Positions 11,462-21,510 of a stretch of DNA of 64,000 bases are shown here, in pieces. The stretch's first letter is position 1, and each line of letters begins with the position of its first letter. The DNA is taken from NCBI RefSeq assembly GCF_008831285.2, contig NC_045138.2, forward strand, positions 3,886,143-3,950,142, written 5' to 3'. Origin of the DNA: Nymphaea colorata (taxonomy: Eukaryota; Streptophyta; Magnoliopsida; Nymphaeales; Nymphaeaceae). Under the pieces are notes generated by a model. That model ran no database searches. It was not told the origin of the DNA and saw only the letters and a program-made list of their open reading frames with translations. The position numbers and the translations under genes are program-made.

Positions 11462-11643
11462 GTGTTTGGCTCCTGCATTGCCACTTTGAACGCCATTTTA
11501 CGTGGGGGATGGCAACGGTATTTATTGTGAAGAATGGTCCTACAAATGAGAACAGCATGTTGCCTCCACCTCCGTATATGCCCAAGTGCTCAGATGCGGA
11601 GATTATTGACAACAGTGGCGGTTATGACCCATCTGATCAGTGA
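11462..11643 (+). pseudogene. Laccase, orphan last exon (unit A)
   Basis: 182 bp matching exon 6 of the intact laccase at 34405-38693, with the same acceptor (ACAG before 11462), the Cu-site motif HCHFERHFTWGM and the same TGA. One amino-acid change is visible (Thr to Asn in the Asn-Glu-x-Ser stretch). Exons 1-5 are missing: upstream, 11419-11423 (GTGAT) joins sequence that in unit B is 4612 bp apart. Without promoter, signal peptide or the other three copper motifs it cannot make a laccase. Confidence 0.92.
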
Positions 11644-12093
11644 AATTAAGGACATGACACCTGTAATCTTGAAATATTTTATCTAAAACTAAGGGTGCCT
11701 AGTCTTAGTAATAAATGGTTACAGACCTTGTTAGGATACAGCTTTTCATGTGGGAGTTAATTTTTCCCCCTCAAGGCAGTAAAAAGCTTAAAGGTTTTGC
11801 TAACCAGAATCTGCCAACATGTGGCAATTGGCAAGTTATATGGCCGCATTTTTCATTGCGAACCTACATGAAAAGATATGCACTTCGGGTGAGCGGGATG
11901 ACCCGCCGACCAAGAGAGGTTGAAGCCCTCACTCAACCTCTTATCCCCTTAGGGTACAGGGTCTACATTTCGTGCCTCAAGGTGCCTCCCTTGCCATGCT
12001 CCAACTTATAGGCTAATCAAAAGATACATGCTTCATGATGAGTAGTTCTTTTGTAGTATATCAGAAAACAAGAAACATCATCTTGCTATTTAT
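11644..12093. other. Laccase 3' flank (unit A)
   Basis: Includes the AATAAA at 11710-11715, also present in unit B. Unit B has about 240 additional bp here beginning in a (CT)n tract; the boundary in A is TTTTTCCCCCTCAAGGCAG. The remainder is unrecognised sequence shared with unit B. Confidence 0.5.
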
Positions 12094-12240
12094 CTATGTC
12101 ACATGGGTGCGGGTACAATACGGTTGCGGATACGGGTGCCGATATGGCAAGTTTCACAATTTCGAGATACGCGGATACGACAAATATAATATTCTCAAAA
12201 GATTATAAATTGAAAAAAAAATAAACAAAAGATTTTTATC
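12094..12240. repeat. Candidate hAT terminal/subterminal repeat (unit A)
   Basis: Starts CTATGTCACATGGGTGCGGG and continues with short GCGGATACGGGTGC/GATACGAC repeats next to the 3' end of the transposase pseudogene. It resembles the termini of the 436-bp inverted-repeat element at 26770 (CTATGTTACCGGGGTGCG). The opposite end was not found, so the element boundary is inferred. Confidence 0.4.
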
Positions 12241-12278
12241 ACAAAACATTGTTTATCAATATCATGATTATCATCATT

Positions 12279-14239
12279 CTACTCATTGTCAATGCCCACA
12301 TCGTCCTCAGACACATCTTTTTCATCCACAGTTTCACATGTTGATGGAATAGAAGTTCTTCGAATCTTGAATTAACAACTTCAAGTTCATTGTCGTCTTC
12401 TAAGTTAAAGACCTCAACATTCACGTCCCAAGATTTAGTTTCTCCTTCCCTAAAGGACAAAAAAAAATAATTGTAATTATTATGATATTAGCTAATAATA
12501 ACTCAGAAGAGAAACGTCTAAATCGATAAATTATATACTTATTTACCTGTATTCTTTTTTGCTTCGTGATAGAAGTCGAAGGTTAGAATGCACATAAACC
12601 AAATCTTTCGCACGTTTGCTTGTGAGATTATTTCGTTTGATAGTATGGATTTGTGAATATATACTCCAATTTCTCTCACGGCATGAAGATGTAGCAGGTT
12701 GAACTAGTAATATGAAAGCAAGGTATTGAAGAGTAGGAGAAGTAAATCCATGTTTAATCCACCAAGATATAGATGGATAATCATCTTTATCTGCAGTTGC
12801 ACATACATCTTCTCCAATTCCAGTAGTAAACCTTTCAAACTCATCATTAGCTTGACGATTTTGATGTATTGGGGTTCTTCCAATACCCTCAACAAGCCAC
12901 TTTTTTCCATAATATTTAAGATTTAATGTATGTGTCATGCATTGAAGATGATTGCTACTTTTATCCCATCTTGCAATCAATATTTTATGCACATGATAAA
13001 AAAATGTTGAATCTTCAAGTGGCAATATTTTTTTCTCATGCTTAAAAATGACGCCTTGAATTTTTTCAATCATTGTGTCCCACATCTCATAAACACAGTG
13101 CAATATTGAATTATCACAATCAAGAACTCTCAACATCGCCCAAATAGGCTATGTGAACGCAAGAAAATAAATGATTTTATCCCACCACTTGTCTTCAAGA
13201 ATCAGTCTTTTGAGTGCTTAAGCATTGTCATCATCATCAGCATGATAAAAATTCCAATCATCATCAGTCACCATACTGATCAATGCACTTTTAACCATTT
13301 TTATCTTTTTGACCATAACAATTAAGGATGCAAAATGTGTCTATGCAACTCTTAACAATTTTAGATTAGAATGTTTGTTATAAATGGAAAGTGCACGTTG
13401 ATGATTTACTATGAAATTTCTAATGTTCCTCACATCTTTTTCTGAGTCTTCAATCCATGAACATAATTCATAAGCTTGAGGGTCTTGCTCTTTACTTGGT
13501 GGATTGCATATACTCTTTAGAGCCAAATTTAAGTTGTGGATTGCACAAGGAGTCCAAAACATATGAGGGTACTTATGTTCTATTGCAATTCCAACTGCTC
13601 TACATACAAGTGCATTGTCTGTTATTATTTGAACAACCTTATCTTTTCTCACTTCTTCAATCATTTCCATAAACAATCATTTCAAATATTCAGCAATTTA
13701 TTATTCACCAGATGCATCTATTGTTTTTAAGAAAATTGGTCTATTTGCTAAAGTTGCAATGAAATTAATAAGAGAGCATCTATAAGAAAATTGGTGAATT
13801 TGTTAAAGTTGCAATGAAATTAATAAGAGGGCACCTTTGCAAATCTGTCCAGCCATCAGAAACAATAGAAACTCCACGTCGCTCCTAAGTTACCTTTGGA
13901 TACTCTAACAATTAATTCACTTGAGCCTTTTGTTGTTCTAGTAGTACAGTACGAAGCCTTTCAAAACTAGGGGGAACATAACCAGACAAGTTAGAATTTA
14001 CAATAAATGTAACTAAATCTCTCCAAAATGGACTTCTAGCTACATTAAATGGTGTACAATTAGCATAAAATATAGTATATAGTATAGAAATTAAACTATA
14101 ATTTCTAAGTGTCATACAACACTACAACAGCAAGCGTGATGGGTTGTTCGTTGATCTTCGTGATGGACCTGATGGTTTGTTGACTAACTTGACTTTTTAT
14201 ATCACCAAAATTTAAAGGACCATCTCTGTTATGGCCCAT
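12279..14239 (-). pseudogene. hAT-family transposase (DUF659 plus hAT dimerisation domain), degenerate, unit A
   Basis: Minus-strand pieces in N-to-C order: a short start (MGHNRDGPLNFG, about 14239); a DUF659 segment with SDGWTD, the first catalytic Asp region (about 13750-14115); the ITDNA segment with the second Asp and FWTPCAIHNLNL (13341-13676); then the C-terminal dimerisation region with SCRERNWSIYSQIHT, which holds the catalytic Glu, and KDLVYVHSNLRLL (12543-13136); and an acidic tail ending at 12279. Frameshifts and stops split it; some gaps may be introns. No BED zinc finger is recognisable upstream. This copy lacks about 66 bp present in unit B near 40105-40190. hAT transposases cut and paste their element and make 8-bp target duplications. 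This one is dead. Confidence 0.85.
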
Positions 14240-14746
14240 GTCGAACCAGTAGATTCAGCAGTAGAACCACTGAACTGTTGGAAAATCGATTAGCACTGAA
14301 TGATGCAAGCAGCGGATAGATTAGCAAGATCACCGCCTGCAGAAGATACAAGCTTTTGAAATGCACTTAAAATTGGAATTTCTCAGCAATAAGTGCTTCT
14401 TGTCAAATTACAAGTGTCTAAAAGAGCATCATCAGTTTTATCTATGGTTATTTAGAGAGTTACCAACGAAGATCAACGAACAACCCATCACACATCACGC
14501 ATCATGCAACAAAAAGTTAATGAGTTACAAAATCTGAAACCTTAAAAAACCCCAAAATGAAGAACACAGTTAAACTTGACAAGAAAAAAAACCCACTTAC
14601 CTGTCCGTCGCCGATTGCTGCCGGCAACGACCGGACGTCGCCGAAAGTCGTCACTGCCACCCGCCATCGCTCGTCAGGTGAAGGTCAGCCGTCAGGTGAA
14701 AAGGAAGAAGGTTTGGGTGGAAAAGGAAGAAGGCCGGGCTAATCCC

Positions 14747-14820
<74 letters not shown>

Positions 14821-14990
14821 GCATATTGTAGGGCAGCTCGGGTTTGGCATGGTCCCTACCAATTTGTCGCCAATAAGTACTTCTTTGATAGGAAAGCGTA
14901 CTGCTAAATAGATTTTTATCGTTTGTAGAAGTTGTCTTTGTGAGATATCTAGAGATTGGGTTACATAAGTGAGTGGAAGCAACCCGGACA
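14240..14990. other. Presumed hAT 5' region with (TA)n microsatellite (unit A)
   Basis: Unrecognised sequence followed by TA/TGTATA repeats at about 14743-14820. Unit B has only a short TA run at the same place (42054-42067), so the microsatellite expanded in A or contracted in B. Confidence 0.45.
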
Positions 14991-15644
14991 TGAATAGAAG
15001 ACCTCCCCCTTCATTAAGGGTTGCTTCAGGATTTGAGTGAATCTATGGTACACATGTCTACTAGAGTGTTTCACCTACCAAAAAGAAAGCCATGGATTAG
15101 CAGCAAAGCTGTGGGAAAATGATTACACAATAAGTTCGGTCTTCTGCAGACTGCGAACAGTAATGTGGATGAAGAAGACGCTGGCCCTTCTCCACCACTT
15201 AAAGATAACTACTTTACTCTCCAATATGACAAGGGGATCCCTGAACCACCAAGCAAAGTATAAAAAGTAATGCACACTCCCATCAAATCTATGCTAGAAA
15301 AGATGACGACGGGTTTGGGTGATGACATGGAGCTATGTGCCAATGCCAACAAGATGAATTCATCTACTCCTCCTGGTTTCACTCCTAAGAAAAATAGAGA
15401 GGTTCACTTGAAAATCCCCTTTGATTGAAACTCCAAGATGATGCCTCCAAGAGAGTTGTAACTTGCTCCAAGTTGGAGAGGGAAATGGAGAGAAGAAGAG
15501 CAAGAAAGAGAGAGAGCTCAAGAGAAATTCTAAGTCTTCAAGTGAGAATACACTAGAGTTTCTCCCAAGGGCCAATCTTGCCCAAGATGTGGGATATCAG
15601 GGGTATTTATATAGGATTTTGGAGCCAAAACCCAAAATTTGAAT
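14991..15644. other. Unidentified LTR-like or gene-remnant region (unit A)
   Basis: Short open stretches (e.g. plus-strand FTLQYDKGIPEPPSKV around 15215) suggest decayed coding sequence of an unknown element. Then comes a purine-rich part and a TATA-like GGGTATTTATATAGG at 15601. The promoter-like box just upstream of a tandem-repeat tract suggests a retrotransposon LTR, but I find no partner LTR. Confidence 0.3.
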
Positions 15645-16150
15645 TTTTTGACCAAAAAAAACTAAAATCACCCTTTAAAAGGAGATTTTTTTGGTCAAAA
15701 GGAAGGGCAAATCGGTCTTGTCCACCTAAAAAGATTAAAATTACCTTTTAAAAGGAAGTTTTTTGGTCAAAATGAAGCGCAAATGGGTCTTGTCCACCCA
15801 AAAAGACTAAAATTACCCTCTAAAATGAGGTCTTTTATAAAAAAAGAGGGGCAAATTGGTTTTGTTTACCAAAAAGACCAAAATTACCCTCTAAAAGGAG
15901 GTTTTTTGATAAAAAAGAAGGGCGAATTGGTCTTGTCTACCCAAAAAGACTAAAATTACCCTTTAAAAGGAGGTTTTTTGGTCAAAAGAAATGGCAAATT
16001 AGTCTTATCCACCCAAAAAGACTAAAATTACCCTCTAAAAGGAGGTTTTTTATAAAAAAAGAGGGGCAAATTGGTCTTGTTTACCAAAAAGACCAAAATC
16101 ACCCTCTAAAAGGAGGCCTTTTTGTTAAAAGGAATGGCAAATGGTTCTCA
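15645..16150. repeat. 72-bp minisatellite, seven units (unit A)
   Basis: Tandem units of 70-76 bp reading roughly AAAAAGACTAAAATTACCCT, then a CCTCTAAAAGGAGG mini-palindrome, then a GGTCAAAA.. and GGCAAATTGGTCTTGTCCACC part. I count seven units here and five in unit B (42888-43250), so the array differs in copy number between the units. Confidence 0.8.
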
Positions 16151-16390
16151 AATGTTTGATTTGGATTTGAACTTGGGTTTTTGGATCTAATTTGAATTTG
16201 GATTGTGTCTTTAGACCAATTTAGATCCAAAAATTAGGTTTTGTGTTTTTAATAAAAGAGGGCATTATTTTTTTAAAAAAAATTTGGGGTGATTATAGAT
16301 GCCCCTCTTTGTTACTGAACCGGTGCTAACCGTGCTTAGTGACAAAGATAAGCACCACAAATTTTTCAAACAAAACATTTTTGGAGAGAT
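16151..16390. other. End of A/B homology
   Basis: Sequence stays alignable with unit B up to AATTTGGGGTGATTATAG ending at 16298 (43502 in B), after which the two diverge completely. Confidence 0.6.
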
Positions 16391-16772
16391 GTTTCAGGCT
16401 TAACCCCTTACCTGAATGGGTTGTTTGAGCTTATATTGCAGGTTTAACCCCTTTCCTGCATGGGTTTGCCAATATTGAATACAGGTTTAACCCCCTGAAA
16501 TGGGTTGCCTTGGCTCGCATTGCAAGTTTAAACCCTTACCTGTGTGCATTGCGTTAGCATGCAGGTTCAAAAGCTTACTAGTGTGGGCTGCATTGACTTG
16601 TAGTGCAGGTTTAACCCCTTTACCTACATGGGTTGCTTTGGCTTGCAGTGCAGGTTTAACCCCTTTACCTGCGTGGGTTGTTTTGGCTTGCATTGCAGGT
16701 TTAACCCCTTGCCTGCGTGGGTTGCTCTTTGGTCCATAGTTTCAGGTTTAACCCCTTTCCTGAATGGGTTGC
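16390..16772. repeat. 44-bp tandem array of hairpin units (nine copies)
   Basis: Nine units spaced 39-47 bp, anchored on CAGGTTTAACCCCTT at 16395, 16439, 16482, 16523, 16562, 16606, 16651, 16696 and 16743, each followed by ATGGGTTG or a variant. Most units contain an inverted pair around the AACCCC core. The arms are TTCAGG/CCTGAA in units 1 and 9, TGCAGG/CCTGCA in unit 2, and GCAGG/CCTGC in units 7 and 8. Units 3-5 are more degraded. No coding role: the frame it keeps open is a by-product of the period. Confidence 0.85.
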
Positions 16773-16789
16773 AAAAAAACAAGTGGCAA

Positions 16790-17695
16790 TGACAGGAAAT
16801 AACCTTCATCACCTCGAACACCTTTGTTGAAGCAATGGCTGAGACCCTATTGTTCCTTCATTGGTTGTGACAAGAAAATTTCCTATCACCTTGAGTGCCT
16901 TTTGGTGAAATTTTTGTTTTCACCCAAGGCTAGATTTTGAACTTGTTAAAATTCCCCAAACTAGCGTTTGGGTTGAGCTAGATTTGAAAAAGCCCTTAGC
17001 CAAACGGCCAAGTTGTGCTTGCTCCATAAAAATCTCTTGTCTAGTGACATGGTTGAGCTAGCTTTTAGAAAGCTTCGAGCCTAGCGGCCGGATTGTGCTT
17101 GATCAAATCTTTACCTTAACAACTGCTTGATTTGATTGGGATATGATCTCTTTTTCTATGGACAATGATAATTGTTCATGAAAAATATTTGTCGCAAAAG
17201 ATATTTAGAAATATCCTTGAAATATTAAAAAAAATGTCCCAGTATTAACAATTTCCATGATTGATAGGATCTTATTCAAAATAGAATGCTGGGTAGAAGA
17301 TAAAAGGTTGATGTCTTGGATTGAGACTGAGGCGAAGAAAGTAATGAAAATTGCCTCAATCAAATAAAGTATGAACAAAATTTTAAAAATGAGGTATATG
17401 TTCCCTTAACATGGAAATGAGGGTGCAAGGTAATGACATATATATGAACTTTGGTATGCAAGAATTTGTGTTTTGTCTTGAGGTGAAGAAATTGAGACAA
17501 AGCTTGTAGGAGAGAAATTTGTTATAAGAATATGATCGGTAGATGATAATTTTCATAGCGAGATATCAAGTTGATAATATAGGAAAATGGAACATCTCAA
17601 TTTCGAAATAATTAAATCTCAAGTAGAGTATATATATATGAGGTTTGACTCAAGAAGATATAGATTGAACCAAGGTGAATGAATGAGTCAAAAAT
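16790..17695. other. AT-rich repeat-derived DNA, no gene
   Basis: Contains two near-copies of an AGCTAG...TAGCC(A/T)A(A/G)CGGCC(A/G)..TTGTGCTTG segment (about 16975-17020 and 17055-17100), otherwise unrecognised. Probably internal or LTR DNA of an old retroelement. Confidence 0.35.
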
Positions 17696-19085
17696 TAGAT
17701 GTCCAACGATTGAAAATAGAATGTAATCAGAGCATCAGTAAAAATCTTGGAGTAAATGATGACCTAATAAAATCATGGAAGTAAAAAAATGGTAGAAAGA
17801 CACACCATATGTTTTGAAGCCAAAAACTTATTGTGCTAAATATAAGTGTGGAAACAAAAAAATGTATGGCCCGAGTCAAGCACATGTTGATCACTGACTG
17901 AGATTGAGGCGGAGACACTAATGGAAGTTACCTCAATAGAATGAATAGACAAAATTAGATAAAGAAAAGTGATATGTAAGTGTGAAAGGTAATATCACAT
18001 GTCTGAGCTTCAACATAAAACAATTTTGACATGCAATTGGGAGAAAGCTTGTATAAAAGAAATATATTGTAGAAATATGCTCGGTAAATAGTGATTCTCG
18101 TAGAAAGATATCAAGTTGATAATAGAGGAAGATAAAGAGAATTATGAGCAATTTATCAATACATGATGTTTCATTCATGCATGTCTAACAATTGAAAATA
18201 GAGTATAATCGAGTAAAGCAAAAATTGGCATTCAATTTGGAATAAAATAATAGCCCAATGAAATCTTGAAAGTAATAAAATAAGGAGAAAGATATACTAT
18301 GGGTGTTGATGCTAGAAAATTGTCAAGCAGAGTCACGCTTAAGAATGTAATTCCAGACAAATAACTGATGGATTGACAAAGAGCAATCGATGTCCCAACT
18401 TATGGAGTAGTAAAATACAAAGAATTACACCCTATGAGTATTAAGGATAAGAAAAAGAATGTATGACCTAAGCCAACCAAAGTTGGTAATTGAGTTAGAA
18501 AACATGAGAAACATGAGGTAAGACAAATAAATGAGAGATTGACAAAGTATGATGAAATGTACATTTTAAAGCAATTCAAAAAGATGGACTTGTCAAAGAA
18601 TAATTGATGACCCATGGAAAGAAAGACACACTATGTGCATTGAAGCTAGAAAGTTATGAGGAAAAAAAAATAATGCATGACTTGAGGCAAGTGAGTTGAT
18701 AATTGGGCCAATAGGTGGCCATCATGTTCAAGAATATGAAGTCAGACAAATAAATAAGGGATAGACAATGTAAAATGTAGATTTTGAAGCAACTCTAGAG
18801 AAGTAGACTTGCCAAGGAATAGTTGATGATCCAATGAAATTATGAAAATAATAAAATGTGAGGAAAGACACATCATAGGTATTGAAACTTGGAAAATATT
18901 TGGCTAAAATGAGAGCAAAAGAATGCATGACCTAAGTCAAGCAAAGTTCGTAATTGAGCCAATAACTGGCTATCATGTTTAAAATGAAGTTGGACAAATG
19001 AATAGATGAGAGATTGAAAATGTAGGTCTTGAAGTGATTCAGAAAAACAGATGACAATATTTGAAAAAAACAATGTCATTTAGGT
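17696..19085. repeat. Diverged tandem repeats, roughly 210-310-bp period
   Basis: Recurring anchors: AAAGACACAC(C/T)AT at about 17797, 18620 and 18862 (GATATACTATG at 18290), and ATGACCTAAG(C/T)CAA(C/G)C-type words at about 18465, 18675 and 18925, each with a following GATAATTGAGCCAATA-like stretch. Units have drifted strongly with indels. No ORF longer than about 80 codons and none convincing. Confidence 0.5.
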
Positions 19086-21032
19086 AGTAGGGGTAAAGCA
19101 TGAGCTTATGGTGTGATCATGTTGAAAATTATATAGAGATGATCGAAGAAGACATTAATTTAAATAAAAAAAATAGAATGTACAATTATTCAATTGATCA
19201 AAGATTGTATGGAAGACACACATGCAATCATCATACAATGATAAACATCCAACATTTTTTAAAGTCACCTTTATCATGCATATATTTGGAAAAGGAGCAT
19301 AGGACCCTAATTGAATTGGGTTTGATTGAGTATAATTATTTCATATAAGATATGCCAATATACCTTAGCCAAGAGGCTTAGTACGAGCATAGACTTCTTC
19401 ATTTGGCAACTAAGGGTAAGGTTTATCAACTTCTTCCTGAACACTCGTTGATATACCACAAATTACCACTCATGGTACTAATGAGGGAGTTTTCCCGCCC
19501 AAGGTGTGGTCTAGTTGTAAAGCTTAATCTTGTGCTACCGCCTAAGACTAAGCCCGACAACACGATGACCGGGACAAAATAGGTATCAAAAATTTTAAAA
19601 TATGAGAAATCATGTAAAATGAGTTGTCTCTAATGCACTGTTACCTAAGATGATGATTAAAATAAGAAGAACAACAAACATTGTCTTCAAACAACTCTTA
19701 AATTAAGGAGGGTTGTATTTGATACTAAATCTAGGTGAACATGATTAATCCTCCTCAATTAGTCTTATTTGAATGAAAGAAAGCACAATCACCAAGCAAT
19801 GCAATGAAGTGCCAATGGGGTCAATGTCAAAATAGGGGACATGCTTTATCATTGGCAATATGTGGGATGTTCAAGATAGTAAAATGCATCAATTATAATC
19901 ATAGCCAAATGATGACGGGTCCCATCACGGTCGCCATCTGTTTGCATCCCAAAATTTTCATTGGTTTTGGAGTGATTTAGAAAAATGAGGTTTTTGTTTT
20001 GAAAGAGAAAAGAAAGGGACTTGCCCGTCGGTACGAGGATCGACCGTTCCCAGCACCTTTACCGGGGGTAATCAACCCAAGGACTATGTTTATCATTGAT
20101 GCATTTCGTTTTAACTTAAACATCTTATTGATTCTATATGCGGTGTAGAAAATATTGAAAATTTGAAGTTTCAAACTTTTGAAAAAGTTCTTGAAGTATT
20201 GCTTGAAAATGTGAAATGTTTTAAGGAAAAAGTGAAACTAGTAAATATCATTTGAAAAACTTGTGAAATCATTTTCAAATCACTTTAGTGTTCTCTTAAG
20301 ACTTTAAGTAGGTTTGAGATTTTGCTCTAATTTGGTTACCACCTATCTAGAGCTCATCCCTTCTTGTTTAAGTTCTTTTGGAGAGGTGCTTGTGATCATA
20401 AATGAAATAAAGTTGGTGAGAATGCATAAATGCATTTACCCTATATGATTGAAAGAATGTAAAACATTTCTACCACAACATTCATCTAAAGTCATTCCTA
20501 CCACAACATACATCTAAGATTTCGTTGTTATAATTATTGTATATAAGAAGGAAAAGTTTTTTAAAATGGATAGAGATTGTAGACCATCAAGCATGATTCC
20601 AATATTGGGTCATTACTTGGTTTGTGGTCTTAATGAAGTCGGTAAATTAAAAATTAAAATCTTAAATGGTAAGATATTGGAAGAATGAAAAAGATGAAGG
20701 ACTACATCCAAAGAGGGATATCGAGAAAGAAAAAGATCTTGAAAATCATAAAATCACATGTTTTGAAAAAGAAAGATATGTATTTGTATACATATATAAA
20801 AGCTTATGAAAATGATTATTATATCAAGTAGAGAAGAGAAGATCAGAAAGAGAGATTTTAAAATGGAATACACGTATATATATATATATATATATTATAC
20901 GAGAGTTTATAAATGTATGTTAAATCATAGAAAGAGAAACAACAAATAAAGATATTTTTGTGCATGCATACGTATATAACATGTATATACGCATACGTTT
21001 TCATGAATATGAAAATTAAGGAATGATTTGAT
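19086..21032. other. AT-rich intergenic or retroelement-derived DNA
   Basis: No recognisable domain on either strand. A GC-richer stretch at about 20020-20075 (CGTCGGTACGAGGATCGACC) stands out but is not identified. A (TA)n run occurs at 20877-20893. Confidence 0.4.
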
Positions 21033-21132
21033 NNNNNNNNNNNNNNNNNNNNNNNNNNNNNNNNNNNNNNNNNNNNNNNNNNNNNNNNNNNNNNNNNNNN
21101 NNNNNNNNNNNNNNNNNNNNNNNNNNNNNNNN
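21033..21132. other. Assembly gap (100 N)
   Basis: Exactly 100 N, the conventional placeholder for a gap of unknown size. The right side starts in AGAGAGAG, so a microsatellite may have broken the assembly. Confidence 0.99.
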
Positions 21133-21510
21133 AGAGAGAGTGGTAACTCTCGGTTGTGGGACTCATCCAGCCATCTAACCAATCCATCATTAAGGATTGC
21201 TGAGAAAAAAACAAAGAAGCACACTCTCCAACTTCAGACACATTTGCTGACAACAGTTGCAATCTATTGATTTTTACGCATTTTCTCTACTTTTGGACAC
21301 GGAAAACATAACATAAGAAATTTGTAAGATCCAAATCGAACAAGGGAGAGAGAGAAAAGAGCAGATGAAATGCGAAAATTCATATTTAACCAAACAATAG
21401 TTACAACCTGTCTTCAATTTTAAACACCACACACATTTCAGACAATTAAAATGAACTAAAAAATTTCAGGAACGTGATATAACAGCACCTCAAAATGATA
21501 CAACAGCACC
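21133..21510. other. 3' flank of the unit B NLR
   Basis: Downstream region of the minus-strand NLR. No AATAAA in a convincing place; no other feature seen. Confidence 0.4.

Noticed and set aside
11419-11643. 74-codon frame with the laccase C-terminus as a small gene
   Set aside because: Only the last laccase exon plus a few intron codons after a deletion; no promoter or own start context.
16500-16739. 79-codon protein with 15-residue repeats
   Set aside because: The frame is open because the period is near 45 bp; no start context and units with other spacing break it.
16390-16772. CRISPR-like array
   Set aside because: Direct repeats with regular spacing, but the repeat fills most of the unit, there are no unique spacers, and the genome is a plant's.
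16390-16772. Telomere-like repeat (TTTAACCCC)
   Set aside because: The plant telomere unit is TTTAGGG; here the similar word is embedded in a 44-bp unit and is not tandem itself.
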